From Isohypsibius dastychi (lineage: Eukaryota > Tardigrada > Eutardigrada > Parachela > Isohypsibiidae), in the NCBI GenBank assembly GCA_034696485.1, contig JAQIWT010000869.1:1-14267 (forward strand): a DNA stretch of 14,267 nucleotides. Reading direction: 5' to 3'. Both the position numbers and the translations under genes were made by a program. The notes under the pieces were generated by a model. It was not told the DNA's origin and searched no databases. It worked only from the letters and a program-made list of their open reading frames with translations. Shown one piece after another: positions 1-8,065 of the stretch (its first letter is position 1; the number at the start of each line of letters is the position of its first letter).

Positions 1-70
1 CTATTAACCACTCTCCAAGAAAATATATGTACATAGCGGTCACTCTGAAGGTCAGTGTTAAAAAGCCTCC

Positions 71-1100
71 GGAAAATACAACTGTGCAACAACAAAAAGG
101 ACCCTGATTATTCAAAATACCTTCGGGCGTCCCCCGGTCAGATGCTCGTGGGACATATTGCGGAAGGTTTCTTTAAAATTAAACAAACGTTCATTTCGAA
201 CATTCAATTCTGCTATGAACTGTTGTCTAGGTTTCAAGGTAACCGTGTTCAAAAAGACCCCACATGCATCGTGTTCACTTAAACTTTGAAATTCACTCTA
301 GATTCAAAACTGCGATGATTTGAAAATTCAGAAGCTTTAGATACGATGAATTTTTTTCTGGTTTTTTATGGTATTTTTGTTTAATTTTTTCAATTCAAAC
401 TGATTGAGGAGTTGAACCGACAGGCTTCGGTTATATCCAAGCCATTACCCGGAGAGGAAGAAAACAATACGTTGCTACTTGGATACAACCTTCCGCAAAA
501 CACTGAGAATTTAAGAATAAAACTATTGCACCGAGTATTCTCGCAATTAATAAAAAGTTAAAGATGAATTTTGCCTCTAGAGTGACTACGGATGCTCTTC
601 TTCTGTTGGAGATATTTGCGAAATTCCATTTCATAGAACATCTCCCTGGCCAAATAGTTCTCTCTCAGCATCTTGGCTTTTAAGCTAGCTGGTTCATCCG
701 GAACGAAGAACGACACAATATTTGTGACCAACAGGACAAAATGCTGAATAAATCAACAGGATTCAATAAGTTACGTAAAGGTCACCAAATTAACTGTTAT
801 GCCTCGAAGACGATAACAAGGACGACTCGTGCCTTCAAAACGTGCCAGAACTCTGGTTTCAGAGAGTATTTCTGCTCATTCTCAGAAAGTACGATCGCGG
901 TAAGGAATTCACGATACCTACGAGAATAACATGGTAAGTAACAACGCAATCGCTTAAGTCTCACGATTGCACCAGACACTTCCTGGATCGTAACTGACCA
1001 CCATTCTTTAGGTGGGTCGAGTGCAAAGCCGGGGCCAGCAAATTCTGGCTGGGGCGCTTGGATAGCAGTATAGTCGATCGTGAAAAACTTGGACAAGCTC
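71..1100. repeat. Segmental duplication, left copy (partner about 7340-8065)
   Basis: The 3' part of an anoctamin gene plus its downstream flank occurs twice in the same orientation. The stretch 71-118 matches about 7340-7388, and about 499-1096 matches about 7387-8061. The match covers coding exons, intron edges and non-coding 3' flank, so this is duplicated genomic DNA rather than a retrocopy. The left copy has about 380 extra bases (about 119-498) between the two matched blocks. Similarity stops near 1100 on the left and 8065 on the right, inside an exon. The matches were read by eye and the borders are approximate. Confidence 0.85.
119..498. other. About 380-bp insertion-like segment in the flank of anoctamin copy A
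   Basis: Relative to the right-hand copy of the duplication, which is continuous at about 7388, the left copy has about 380 bp inserted here. The segment carries a perfect 12-base inverted repeat, ttgcggaaggtt at 158-169 and its complement at 487-498, the second lying right at the right-hand breakpoint. A second, 8-base inverted pair (tatccaag / cttggata) lies near 434-441 and 478-485. I see no coding sequence and no clear target duplication. It could be a non-autonomous element gained by copy A, or sequence lost from the other copy. Confidence 0.45.
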
Positions 1101-1156
1101 ACATGGTCATCAGACATAATCTGCTCTGTTAAACTGGTGAAATTCCTGAAAACCAC
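558..1156 (-). pseudogene. Anoctamin 3'-terminal fragment (copy A)
   Basis: This encodes the C-terminal end of an anoctamin (TMEM16 membrane protein, calcium-activated channel or lipid scramblase family). Three blocks match gene B: 999 to about 1100 (motifs LSKFF and QAPQPEFAGPG), 803-917 (FWHVL...VLVIVFE, last membrane span) and 558-743 (FFVPDEPASLKAKMLREN to a stop at 558-560). The last two blocks have exactly the lengths of gene B's exons (115 and 186 nt). I count 52 of 61 identical residues in the terminal exon and 30 of 38 in the one before. Decay signs: all earlier exons are missing; the donor after VIVFE reads GC instead of GT; a conserved Cys is Trp (KEWW versus KECW); and a Lys sits in the last membrane span. 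The 81-nt intron at 918-998 has no stop and is a multiple of three, so the two exons could also be read through. Upstream of about 1100 the reading frame no longer resembles the family. It could still be transcribed as a truncated gene. Confidence 0.8.
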
Positions 1157-2718
1157 GTGGGTTTGCCGTACTATGACTTTTATATCGCCGTAATAAAGAT
1201 ACCGAATAAAATATCTTTCTGGGAATTTGTGTTCACAGCAAGTTGAATCTTCTGGCTCAAGGGAATGTTAACCCTGTAACGTTCATCTTCGGTGGTCGCT
1301 GGTAGTTCACTTGATTATCTTCCCACTCATGCGATCAAGATTCAAGATTGACACTTTTCCTAAAACCTTGAAGATTGAGAGAAGACTGAAAACAAATATG
1401 GAAGTGCGACAGAACTCAAGGTTCTCGGTCTTCAAATACTTCGCGGCTCTTGCACTGATTCTGCTCAACACTGAGACCGTCAACATCGCGGAAAATGCAT
1501 GCGGATTGCAACTGTGGTAATCTATCGTTTTCAGGAGCGAGGAGCCTAGCGCTATGTATACTCGCGGGAGGTACAGCGCAAGGGTTACCGAAGTCGACAA
1601 TACTGCCATCGAAAAATAACATGACCTCTAAATTCGAAATTCTGTCAAACTTAGCAACTGGTGCCGTTCAGACTTTCGAGGGGGTCAGTAGTTTTAAAGG
1701 AGATGCATGGTGCACCCAAAGAAGGGTACTCTCGCTCACCTCATGAGTCACGATCTGCAGATGTCCACCACAACAGACAAGATTGGGAAAAAGCCGCTCA
1801 GACTTCAAATTGTACAGCCGCTGACTCCACACGGACATTCTACTGCACAGATTGCATCAACTACTCTACGGGTGGGACAGTCCTTGGAAATTTCGTCGAA
1901 ACATAGAACACAGGGCAACACACCCTTCAAATCAAGACCAACGTGAAATGACCAGTAATAATCTGAAACACTTCGCAATAGCCAAGAGATTCCATGTGTC
2001 ACTGTCAAGGATGGTTGGTCGTGTTCAGGGCCACGTTACACAGATTATCCACACAAATTCATATTTTCACTCTACCGTATTTCCCTGACTACAGCCAACG
2101 TCAACGTAGTCCGGTGCACATGAGTTGGCCAAGGAACCTTGAAAGAAAATGGTACCAAACATGGTACCAGGAAACAATTACGAGCACCAACCCTCCATTT
2201 TCAACATTTCAGCACCTGGAGGCGGGTGGAACTGGTCGTATGTCACTTGACAGAGTGACAATCCCTCATCGCATACGGTTACGAACTGAGACAAAGAGTT
2301 CGGTCAATTATGACTCTTGGTGTACTAATCACCGTTAAACGTTTGATGATTTCATGACACATCATATTTCTTCATTCTTTATATGTAAGAAGATAGGCAA
2401 CACAATTATAAATTCGATTTCCGTAGTTCAAGGTCGAACTCAAACGGGTATCATGATCCAAGCATTGGTATTCTATTCCTCAATGTCGCATTGATTAGAA
2501 ACCAACCGGGAATTTCATAGATGTGTGACGATCGGGAAACCAAATTCGAAATCACAAGTCGGATGTTGCGAACATAATAATTCAATTATACGTGATGCGG
2601 CAAATTTGTCCGAATGCGATGCAGATTACACAGAAAGGACGAAGATCGACTGCTGCATCGCACAGTCTTGGAATTCTCAATCATTCACCAACCTTTTCTG
2701 CATTTCACATCACGAATA
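1157..2718. other. Region without a confident gene
   Basis: Both strands hold only short, unrelated open frames. None of the missing upstream exons of anoctamin copy A could be found on the minus strand. On the plus strand a few short frames are cysteine-rich, for example near 1810-1880 and 2525-2700, and one near 1399 starts with a hydrophobic stretch. They do not join in phase into a protein I recognise. The stretch may contain eroded exons of a secreted or receptor-type gene, or be ordinary intergenic DNA. Confidence 0.5.
1399..1521 (+). CDS. Short ORF with signal-peptide-like N-terminus, unrecognised
   Basis: A 40-residue frame starts MEVRQNSRF, followed by a hydrophobic core (YFAALALILL) and then polar residues with one Cys (ENACG), ending at a TAA. 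This looks like a secretory signal at the start of a larger spliced gene. The bases at the end, CTGTG|GTAATC, could be a donor site. An acceptor about 150 bases on (around 1651) gives only a short Cys-containing continuation before a stop. I do not recognise the product. It may be a first exon, a decayed gene or chance. Confidence 0.2.
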
Positions 2719-5700
2719 ATGCCGTTTTCCGTTCTGGCTTCCCTTGTGGTCTTTTCTGTTACTATGCGTTCGACTGAGTCTACATTGAACTAAGGTTGCA
2801 TTTCCGCGTCCTTAGGGACGAGGAGAGGGACGAGGGACGAGGTATTTCCCTCAAATGGCTAGGAAATAGGGGAGAAGATTGAGGAGCCTAAATACGCGAG
2901 GGAGGAAATTAAGGAAGATCCCTTAAATCCTAGATACCTATTTTAAATAAGAATTGCAATAAATTGAACGTGCAGCGTTTTGCTGTAGTGGTCTGGACCC
3001 GCAATGCAAGTTGATGAGCGTGAGCCCTGCGGACATACCGGTAAGTTCCACACCGGGGTTAACGCTCAGCTCTAACGTGTAAATTTTACTTCGTATCATT
3101 CAGGTCCACTTATTTCTTCTTCTTCGCCCTTTTCTTTGCTTTCTTTCATCTTGCCATCAGAAATGACATCGTTTTCTGCTGCCAGAAACCAGAGAGATGT
3201 CGAAGATTTTCTAAAGCTAGAAAGGTCATGATTTCCTGGCGTAACCGGCTAGGTTCCAAGGCAATGCAAGCGACAATTTGCCTCCAATCTTAATAACAGA
3301 ATCCTGAGGTCGTTGGCTCAATGGTTAGAGGTATTTCTGAATAATTCGTTCCAGTTGTACATTTTTACAGAAAGTCTTTTTTTGTTCCGTCAGTGAATCA
3401 AAAAAAATTCCAGTGATGACTCAACATGTGGGTGCGACTGCCTCGAGATACGCTATGAGGAAATAAGGCTTTACCCTTAAATCCTTAGGTTCCTAAAATT
3501 TCTAGGGAGCTACTAAGGGAGCCGGTAAAATTCGAGGGAGGCAATTCCCTTCCCCTAAAATTCTGAGGCTAGGATTCCCAACTCTACATTGAACATAGAG
3601 ATGGTCAGTATTTTACCATATAGTGCCCCAGTGGCACCCGGCTTGCCCTTTGCTGGACCAGCGTTGAACCTAGCTATTGAAAAGGCCAGTTTACTCTATC
3701 GTCCATTCCTCAACGTCACATTGAAATTGCTGTTCGGATCCAAAGAAGACACATGTCCTGAAGCAACAGCCTCCATGGTCAACTCGCTCGCCGAATACTT
3801 CTACCAGAGACGAGATGCGGCCGTTTGCATTGCTATCATCGGAATACGTAAGACCAACTAAAACATATTCTTAATGGTAACAGAAGACTATTTTATTCTG
3901 GGAGTTTCCACCAATAACAATTCTGCTCTCGGTGGGAACCTGGGAATATTAGTAGAAATTCCAGAACACCTGAGAAACGTGCGTAGAAATGATTTTAGCA
4001 AATAATGATGCAAGTTTCTGTTATCTAGGATTATCAGACGTCTGGTTATTTGCATTTCTCAGAATTGCACACAGCATGATTATCATTATTTAAGAACAAC
4101 AAAACCTGCAGCAGTCCCCCCCCCCCCGGGGGTAGACCTCCAAACGCCCAACAGTGGGCCCTAACCCTCGACGGAGGTTTGACGTGTGAAATGCCTCTCG
4201 TACTCTGTGGGCGTATGGGTCCTAACCATCGACTTCTACACCTTCTCTGTGTACTATTACCTAAGAAAAGTCTTGGGGAAAAATCGAATCCAGCGAACTG
4301 TTTAGCAAAAACCGAACAGAGCGTAATTTGGGGGGGGGGGGCAGTATGCCCGTCCGCTCGAGCATGACGGGCATATAAGAATGTGTGAAAAACACACGTT
4401 TCCGCGGATATTTTAAATAATGAAATCAAACATACATCTGGAAGTCAAAATATAAAATAATAATAACAAAAAAATTGTCATGTTCCTTGAAATTCGAGGA
4501 ATATACTTGACATTAATGATTCGGCACAAAATTAATTAGCCTTCGCAGACTGATTACGCATTCGCGTTCGTTATTGATAATCGGGGCGATACTTTGAGGA
4601 CAGTTATTTGTTCATGAAAGGCCTGTTCCGGAAATTTCGGCATATTTTCCTGATCAATCTGCGCAATTTAATTTCCAGTAAACGCATTTCGAACGGAAAC
4701 AGTATTTGCTAATTTTAATGAATTATCTCGGTACAAAATGCGAAGCAGAGGGTGCGTCTGATGAGACGATGTTGTCAGGTCAAGGCATCACCGAAACGCA
4801 GAACCGACTTTTATTGGTCATTTTGGAATAGTTTTAGACTCTTTTTAACAACTTTGTGTTGCAGCTTGCGGAGGGATAAATGACGCCATTCACTTCGCCA
4901 GAGGTTTGTTAGAAGCCAACAAAAAAATCATGACATCTTTGACCAAGTGTACTGCTTTTAGAATGGAATGTACCCATTTTTACAAAGTGAGTCCAGAATC
5001 AAGTATCAAGCATGACCTCGCAAATTGACCTTCGCGTTCATAGTGGGTTTAGCTACGGTCCGGATTACAGCAGAGAAATATCTCAAACAGCTGTCACTAG
5101 TACCGGGTCATTAACGCAGTTCGCTGTCATTATTCTCAAAGTCATGAGTCTTCAAAACTGGAGACATGCCACGATACTCTTGGATACCGGTGGACAACAG
5201 AGCAATTTCTATAGAGTTCTAGCTCGACTTCTGCTAGAAGAATCCAAACGGAATATTTCATTCAACATCAATTCTGTAACTTTCTCTGGAGCTGATTTGG
5301 GAACAGTTGAACTTGCCGCAAAAACTGCCCGCTCACGAAGTCGAGGTATCATGATCCTCTTCAAACAAATTCGATTCTCACAATAGTTGAATTTAAGCTC
5401 ATTTAAATAGTATTTAATCCTTTAACCACTCACTGAATATAACCTTCTGACCCTCTAACATACCTCTGAATGAACAGTGATCATTATTTTGGCACACTCG
5501 GCGATCTGCGTCGAAGTGATTGTAAGTTGATATCTTCCGAATTGAATCCAATCATTTCTCAATGCTCTTCTTTACTCCAGAAAATCTCACAACGGCTGGG
5601 CATGAGCAGCGATGATTATGTAATATACACTTCAAAATCATCTGAAATTCATTGCGGAATAATCTTATGTTTCACTCCAGGTCTTCTTCATTACGCAACC

Positions 5701-6704
5701 GGCCGCTCTCGCAATCTACGGAACCATCAAACTATTCTCCCGTCCAGCTGAACTGAACGTGAGCCGATGAAAACAGATTACCAATACAGATACCAGAGGT
5801 CTCGTTATAGAATACCAATTTGTTTCAATCTGTCATCTACATTACAACCAGTCCAACTCGCAGAGACCTGACTAATGTGAATAACGAGTTGGTTCGGAGA
5901 GCCAAAGTGTTGTATAACAGCACGTTTGAGGCTGGAACTATGGTCAGTACAACATGGCCTTCTTAATTCCTGCAATTCCCATTAAACTAACCAGTCTGTC
6001 TGAAGCCATTAGATTTATACAGTACGCGTTCAACGTACGATATCATTGAAATGTGGGCTCAAGTTGTGAATGAGTCATTACAAGTAAGAAAGCCCAAAGG
6101 ACAATGTGATGGAGAGTACTTGGGATCACGCTTTGTGAATCGGACGTTTGAATTGGAAACAGGACCAGCTTTATTTGATTCCAACGGAGTTCGGGAACTG
6201 GACTTGGACATCTTCACTTATGACATGCAACGAACTGAAATGATTGTGAGGAAGTTTATTTATGTCTATTTTGAAACGATCTCTACTTTGAACTCTGCTT
6301 CTAGCTGTCAGGCATTTTTAATGGCGGGATTAACGAGATAGATATTTTCTCATTTGATGTGGAGAATGCGTTGACCCGGGCGTTATTGGATATTCCTGTA
6401 TGTGGCTTCGATGGACAAAATGGACAGTGTAAAGGTCGCTACTCAGGAATCATATTATCCGAAATTCAGGAATTATTTTCATTTTTGATTTCAGGAACGG
6501 AATCATATCAGCTGACAGCAGCTTTTATTACTATTGCAATTACAGCAATACTGCTGTTAGGGGGACTGTATTACATGAAGTAACATATCAGCTGTCTGTC
6601 GTGTGCCGGAAAATATCTTCAACACTTATATGTCACATTTCAGATGTGTTCGCGTGGATGATAGCGAATGGTGGCATATTTCATCTGAAAAGCTAGAGGT
6701 GTGA
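2719..6704 (+). CDS. Natriuretic-peptide-receptor / receptor guanylate cyclase-like ectodomain and membrane span, no cyclase domain
   Basis: Exons read by eye: 2719-2790 joined with 3595-3847 (split by the inserted element), 4865-5002, 5091-5345, 5478-5521, 5581-5619, 5681-5758, 5811-5942, 6006-6245, 6305-6579 and 6644-6698 running on to a stop at 6702-6704. All phases fit and give about 528 residues. It starts with a signal peptide (MPFSVLASLVVFSVT). The ligand-binding fold follows: ILPYSAPVAPGLPFAGPALN, a Cys-rich loop (residues about 105-150), SLQNWRHATILLD, RVIIILAHS, LGMSSDDYVFFIT and SVIYITTSP. Next come the family's FxNRTF...DxNG block and the juxtamembrane IPVCGFDGQNGQC. One membrane span (AAFITIAITAILLLGGLYYM) and a 20-residue tail (DSEWWHISSEKLEV) end it. 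Receptor cyclases continue into a kinase-homology and a cyclase domain; neither is visible before gene B. The tail ends at GAG|GTGTGA, which can be a stop or a splice donor. A stretch of 60 nt at 6431-6490 may be an in-frame intron. With the insertion in exon 1 it may be a disrupted gene. Confidence 0.75.
2779..2790 (+). repeat. 12-bp direct repeat, left copy (likely target-site duplication)
   Basis: The sequence tctacattgaac (codons for Ser-Thr-Leu-Asn of the receptor) ends exactly where the reading frame hits a stop (taa at 2791). It recurs identically at 3583-3594, where the receptor frame resumes. Confidence 0.85.
2791..3582. mobile_element. 792-bp insertion, probably a non-autonomous transposable element
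   Basis: The segment interrupts the receptor's first coding exon and is bounded by an exact 12-bp duplication, the usual sign of transposition. It has no protein-coding capacity. Its two ends share motifs: cgagggaggaaatt at 2897-2910 and cgagggaggcaatt at 3533-3546; cccttaaatcctag at 2920-2933 and cccttaaatccttag at 3474-3488. It also has a short tandem array of gggacga-like units (2815-2842), a repeated gcaatgcaag (3001 and 3261), and a tRNA A-box-like stretch tggctcaatgg (3314-3324) without a convincing B box. Terminal inverted repeats are weak or absent and there is no poly(A) tail, so the class is unclear (DNA-transposon derivative or SINE-like). Confidence 0.7.
3583..3594 (+). repeat. 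12-bp direct repeat, right copy (likely target-site duplication)
   Basis: This is identical to 2779-2790. Directly after it the receptor frame resumes with ATA GAG ATG GTC AGT. Removing one copy plus the 792-bp insert restores a single continuous frame from the signal peptide into the ligand-binding domain. Confidence 0.85.
3848..4864 (+). other. Long intron of the receptor gene with paired homopolymer runs
   Basis: This 1,017-bp intron has a GTAAGA donor and a TTGCAG acceptor, against roughly 50-130 bp for the others in this gene. It contains a run of 12 C followed by 5 G (4116-4132) and, about 200 bp on, a run of 12 G (4330-4341). Between them, short similar segments with taacc-tcgac motifs occur near 4160 and 4220. 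A small hairpin gtgtg-aaaaa-cacac lies at 4383-4397. No coding sequence was recognised. Confidence 0.65.
6484..6579 (+). other. Membrane-span exon segment of the receptor
   Basis: After the juxtamembrane CGF motif the frame reads into about 20 hydrophobic residues (AAFITIAITAILLLGG) followed by YYMK. This is a single-pass type I membrane span, and it places everything before it outside the cell. The segment before it (6431-6490) starts with GT and ends with TTTCAG, is exactly 60 nt, has no stop, and would join AAAG|GA in phase. It may therefore be an intron or may be retained as 20 residues. Confidence 0.65.
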
Positions 6705-7446
6705 ACCTGGCTCTCTTGTGTAAGCTGTGCAGTAGCTGACAAAATGGAAAAAGGTGCAAAAATTAACGGCCTTATTTGGGTTGGAACAGCACATTAACGA
6801 TTCGCAAGACGAAGTTTTCAGAACATCGAACTGTTCACATGTGCTTGATATTTAAGAATTAACGGGGAGCAGTAAGCTGCAGAGATATACTACTGTACAC
6901 AAGTAAGAATTACCGAGCCAAAAAGTGCGCATGGACGCTGTCCAGCAAGTTTAGACCAGGTCTCAAATAACAGCGAGGTAAAAGAAAGAATTTGGGAAAA
7001 GCTCCATGAATGTCATTGTTGATCCACAATGACTCGGTAACACAGAGGTCATGCCTCGTCATCACAAACACAACCAATATTCTGCATCCTTTGTTTACAT
7101 TTACTCGAACATACTATAACAGCGTTCAGCGTTGAGATTGCCTGCCCATGCTCTTAACCTCGACACGAGGAGAAATTCAGTAGAAATATACTGTACATAA
7201 TTAGATCGGGTGATTGCCCAACAATGGCACACGCAACGTATCCAGATCCGTTCTAGGAGAGTTATTCTTGGTATTGCATTTATTCATAATGAGATGTTCT
7301 GACAAACCGGAGGTATCGAATCACCACAAATCAACGGACGGAAGAAATACAACTGAGCAAAAACACAGAGGACCCTGAGTATTCAAAAACAGTGAGAATT
7401 TAAAAACCAAAACTATTGCATCGAGTATTCTTGTGACCAAAAAGAT
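6705..7446. other. Spacer between the receptor end and anoctamin gene B (convergent 3' ends)
   Basis: Two genes converge here. I searched for the continuation of the receptor (kinase-homology region). Only a 40-codon open stretch after gtgcagtag (from about 6736) fits the phase, and it does not resemble the family. Bases from about 7340 belong to the duplicated 3' flank of the anoctamin genes. Confidence 0.6.
7279..7284 (-). terminator. Possible poly(A) signal AATAAA for anoctamin gene B
   Basis: Plus-strand tttatt reads AATAAA on the minus strand, about 163 bp after the stop codon of gene B. The spacing suits a short 3' UTR. A hexamer alone occurs often by chance in AT-rich DNA. Confidence 0.35.
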
Positions 7447-8065
7447 TCAAAGATGAGTATTGCCTCTGGAGTGACTGCGGACGCTCTTCTTCTGGTGCAG
7501 ATATTTGCGAGATTCCACTTCATAGAACGTCTCCCTGGCCAAATAGTTCTCTCTCAACATCTTGGCTTTCAAACTAGCAGGCTCATCAGGAACGAAGAAC
7601 GACACAACTTTCGTAACCAACAGAACAAAATGCTGAAAAAAACCAACCCAATTAGGTCAGTTATCAAAAGGTCACCAAAACGAATGTTGTACCTCGAAGA
7701 CAATAACAAGAACAACTCGCGCCACCAAAACATGCCAGAATTCCAGTTTCAGAAGATATTGTCGCTGGTTCTCGGAAAGTACGGTCGCGGTGCGGAATTC
7801 GCGATACCTACATCAAAACACAGATGCCATTCACTGTAACGCCCCGATGTTAGGCCACTATCGATGTATGGACCGTGTCAGCGGTCAGTCACCACCACGG
7901 CCCAATCAGTATCCGTCACCATCGGAATCCAACAGTCGGCCTAACAAAAAACTCAGGTTCTCACCAGCATTCTTTCGGTGGGTCGACTCCAAAACCTGGG
8001 CCAGCGAATTCTGGTTGGGGTGCTTGGATAGCATTGTAATCCATCGTGAAAAACTTGGACAGACT
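7340..8065. repeat. Segmental duplication, right copy (partner 71-1100)
   Basis: This contains the last exons and 3' flank of gene B and matches copy A at the left of the window in the same orientation. Here the flank is continuous at about 7388, where the left copy carries about 380 extra bases. The intron at 7808-7964 is 157 bp here against 81 bp (918-998) in the left copy. Confidence 0.85.

Noticed and set aside
1994-2338. Plus-strand open frame of 114 codons
   Set aside because: No recognisable motif, no signal peptide or membrane span, and no splice phase linking it to neighbours.
3005-3065. Hammerhead-ribozyme-like core (ttgatgagcgtgagc)
   Set aside because: The GAAA part of the core and matching stems are missing.
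3308-3350. tRNA-like start (cgttggctcaatggttagagg)
   Set aside because: The A-box-like stretch is there but no B box at proper spacing and no cloverleaf can be drawn. It is kept only as a feature of the inserted element.
5470-5751. Plus-strand continuous 93-codon frame read as one protein
   Set aside because: It reads through two short introns (5522-5580 and 5620-5680); splicing them gives the receptor's conserved LGMSSDDYVFFIT segment instead.
6736-6858. Possible further receptor exon after the short tail
   Set aside because: It needs an intron of only about 37 bp, and the residues do not resemble a kinase-homology region.
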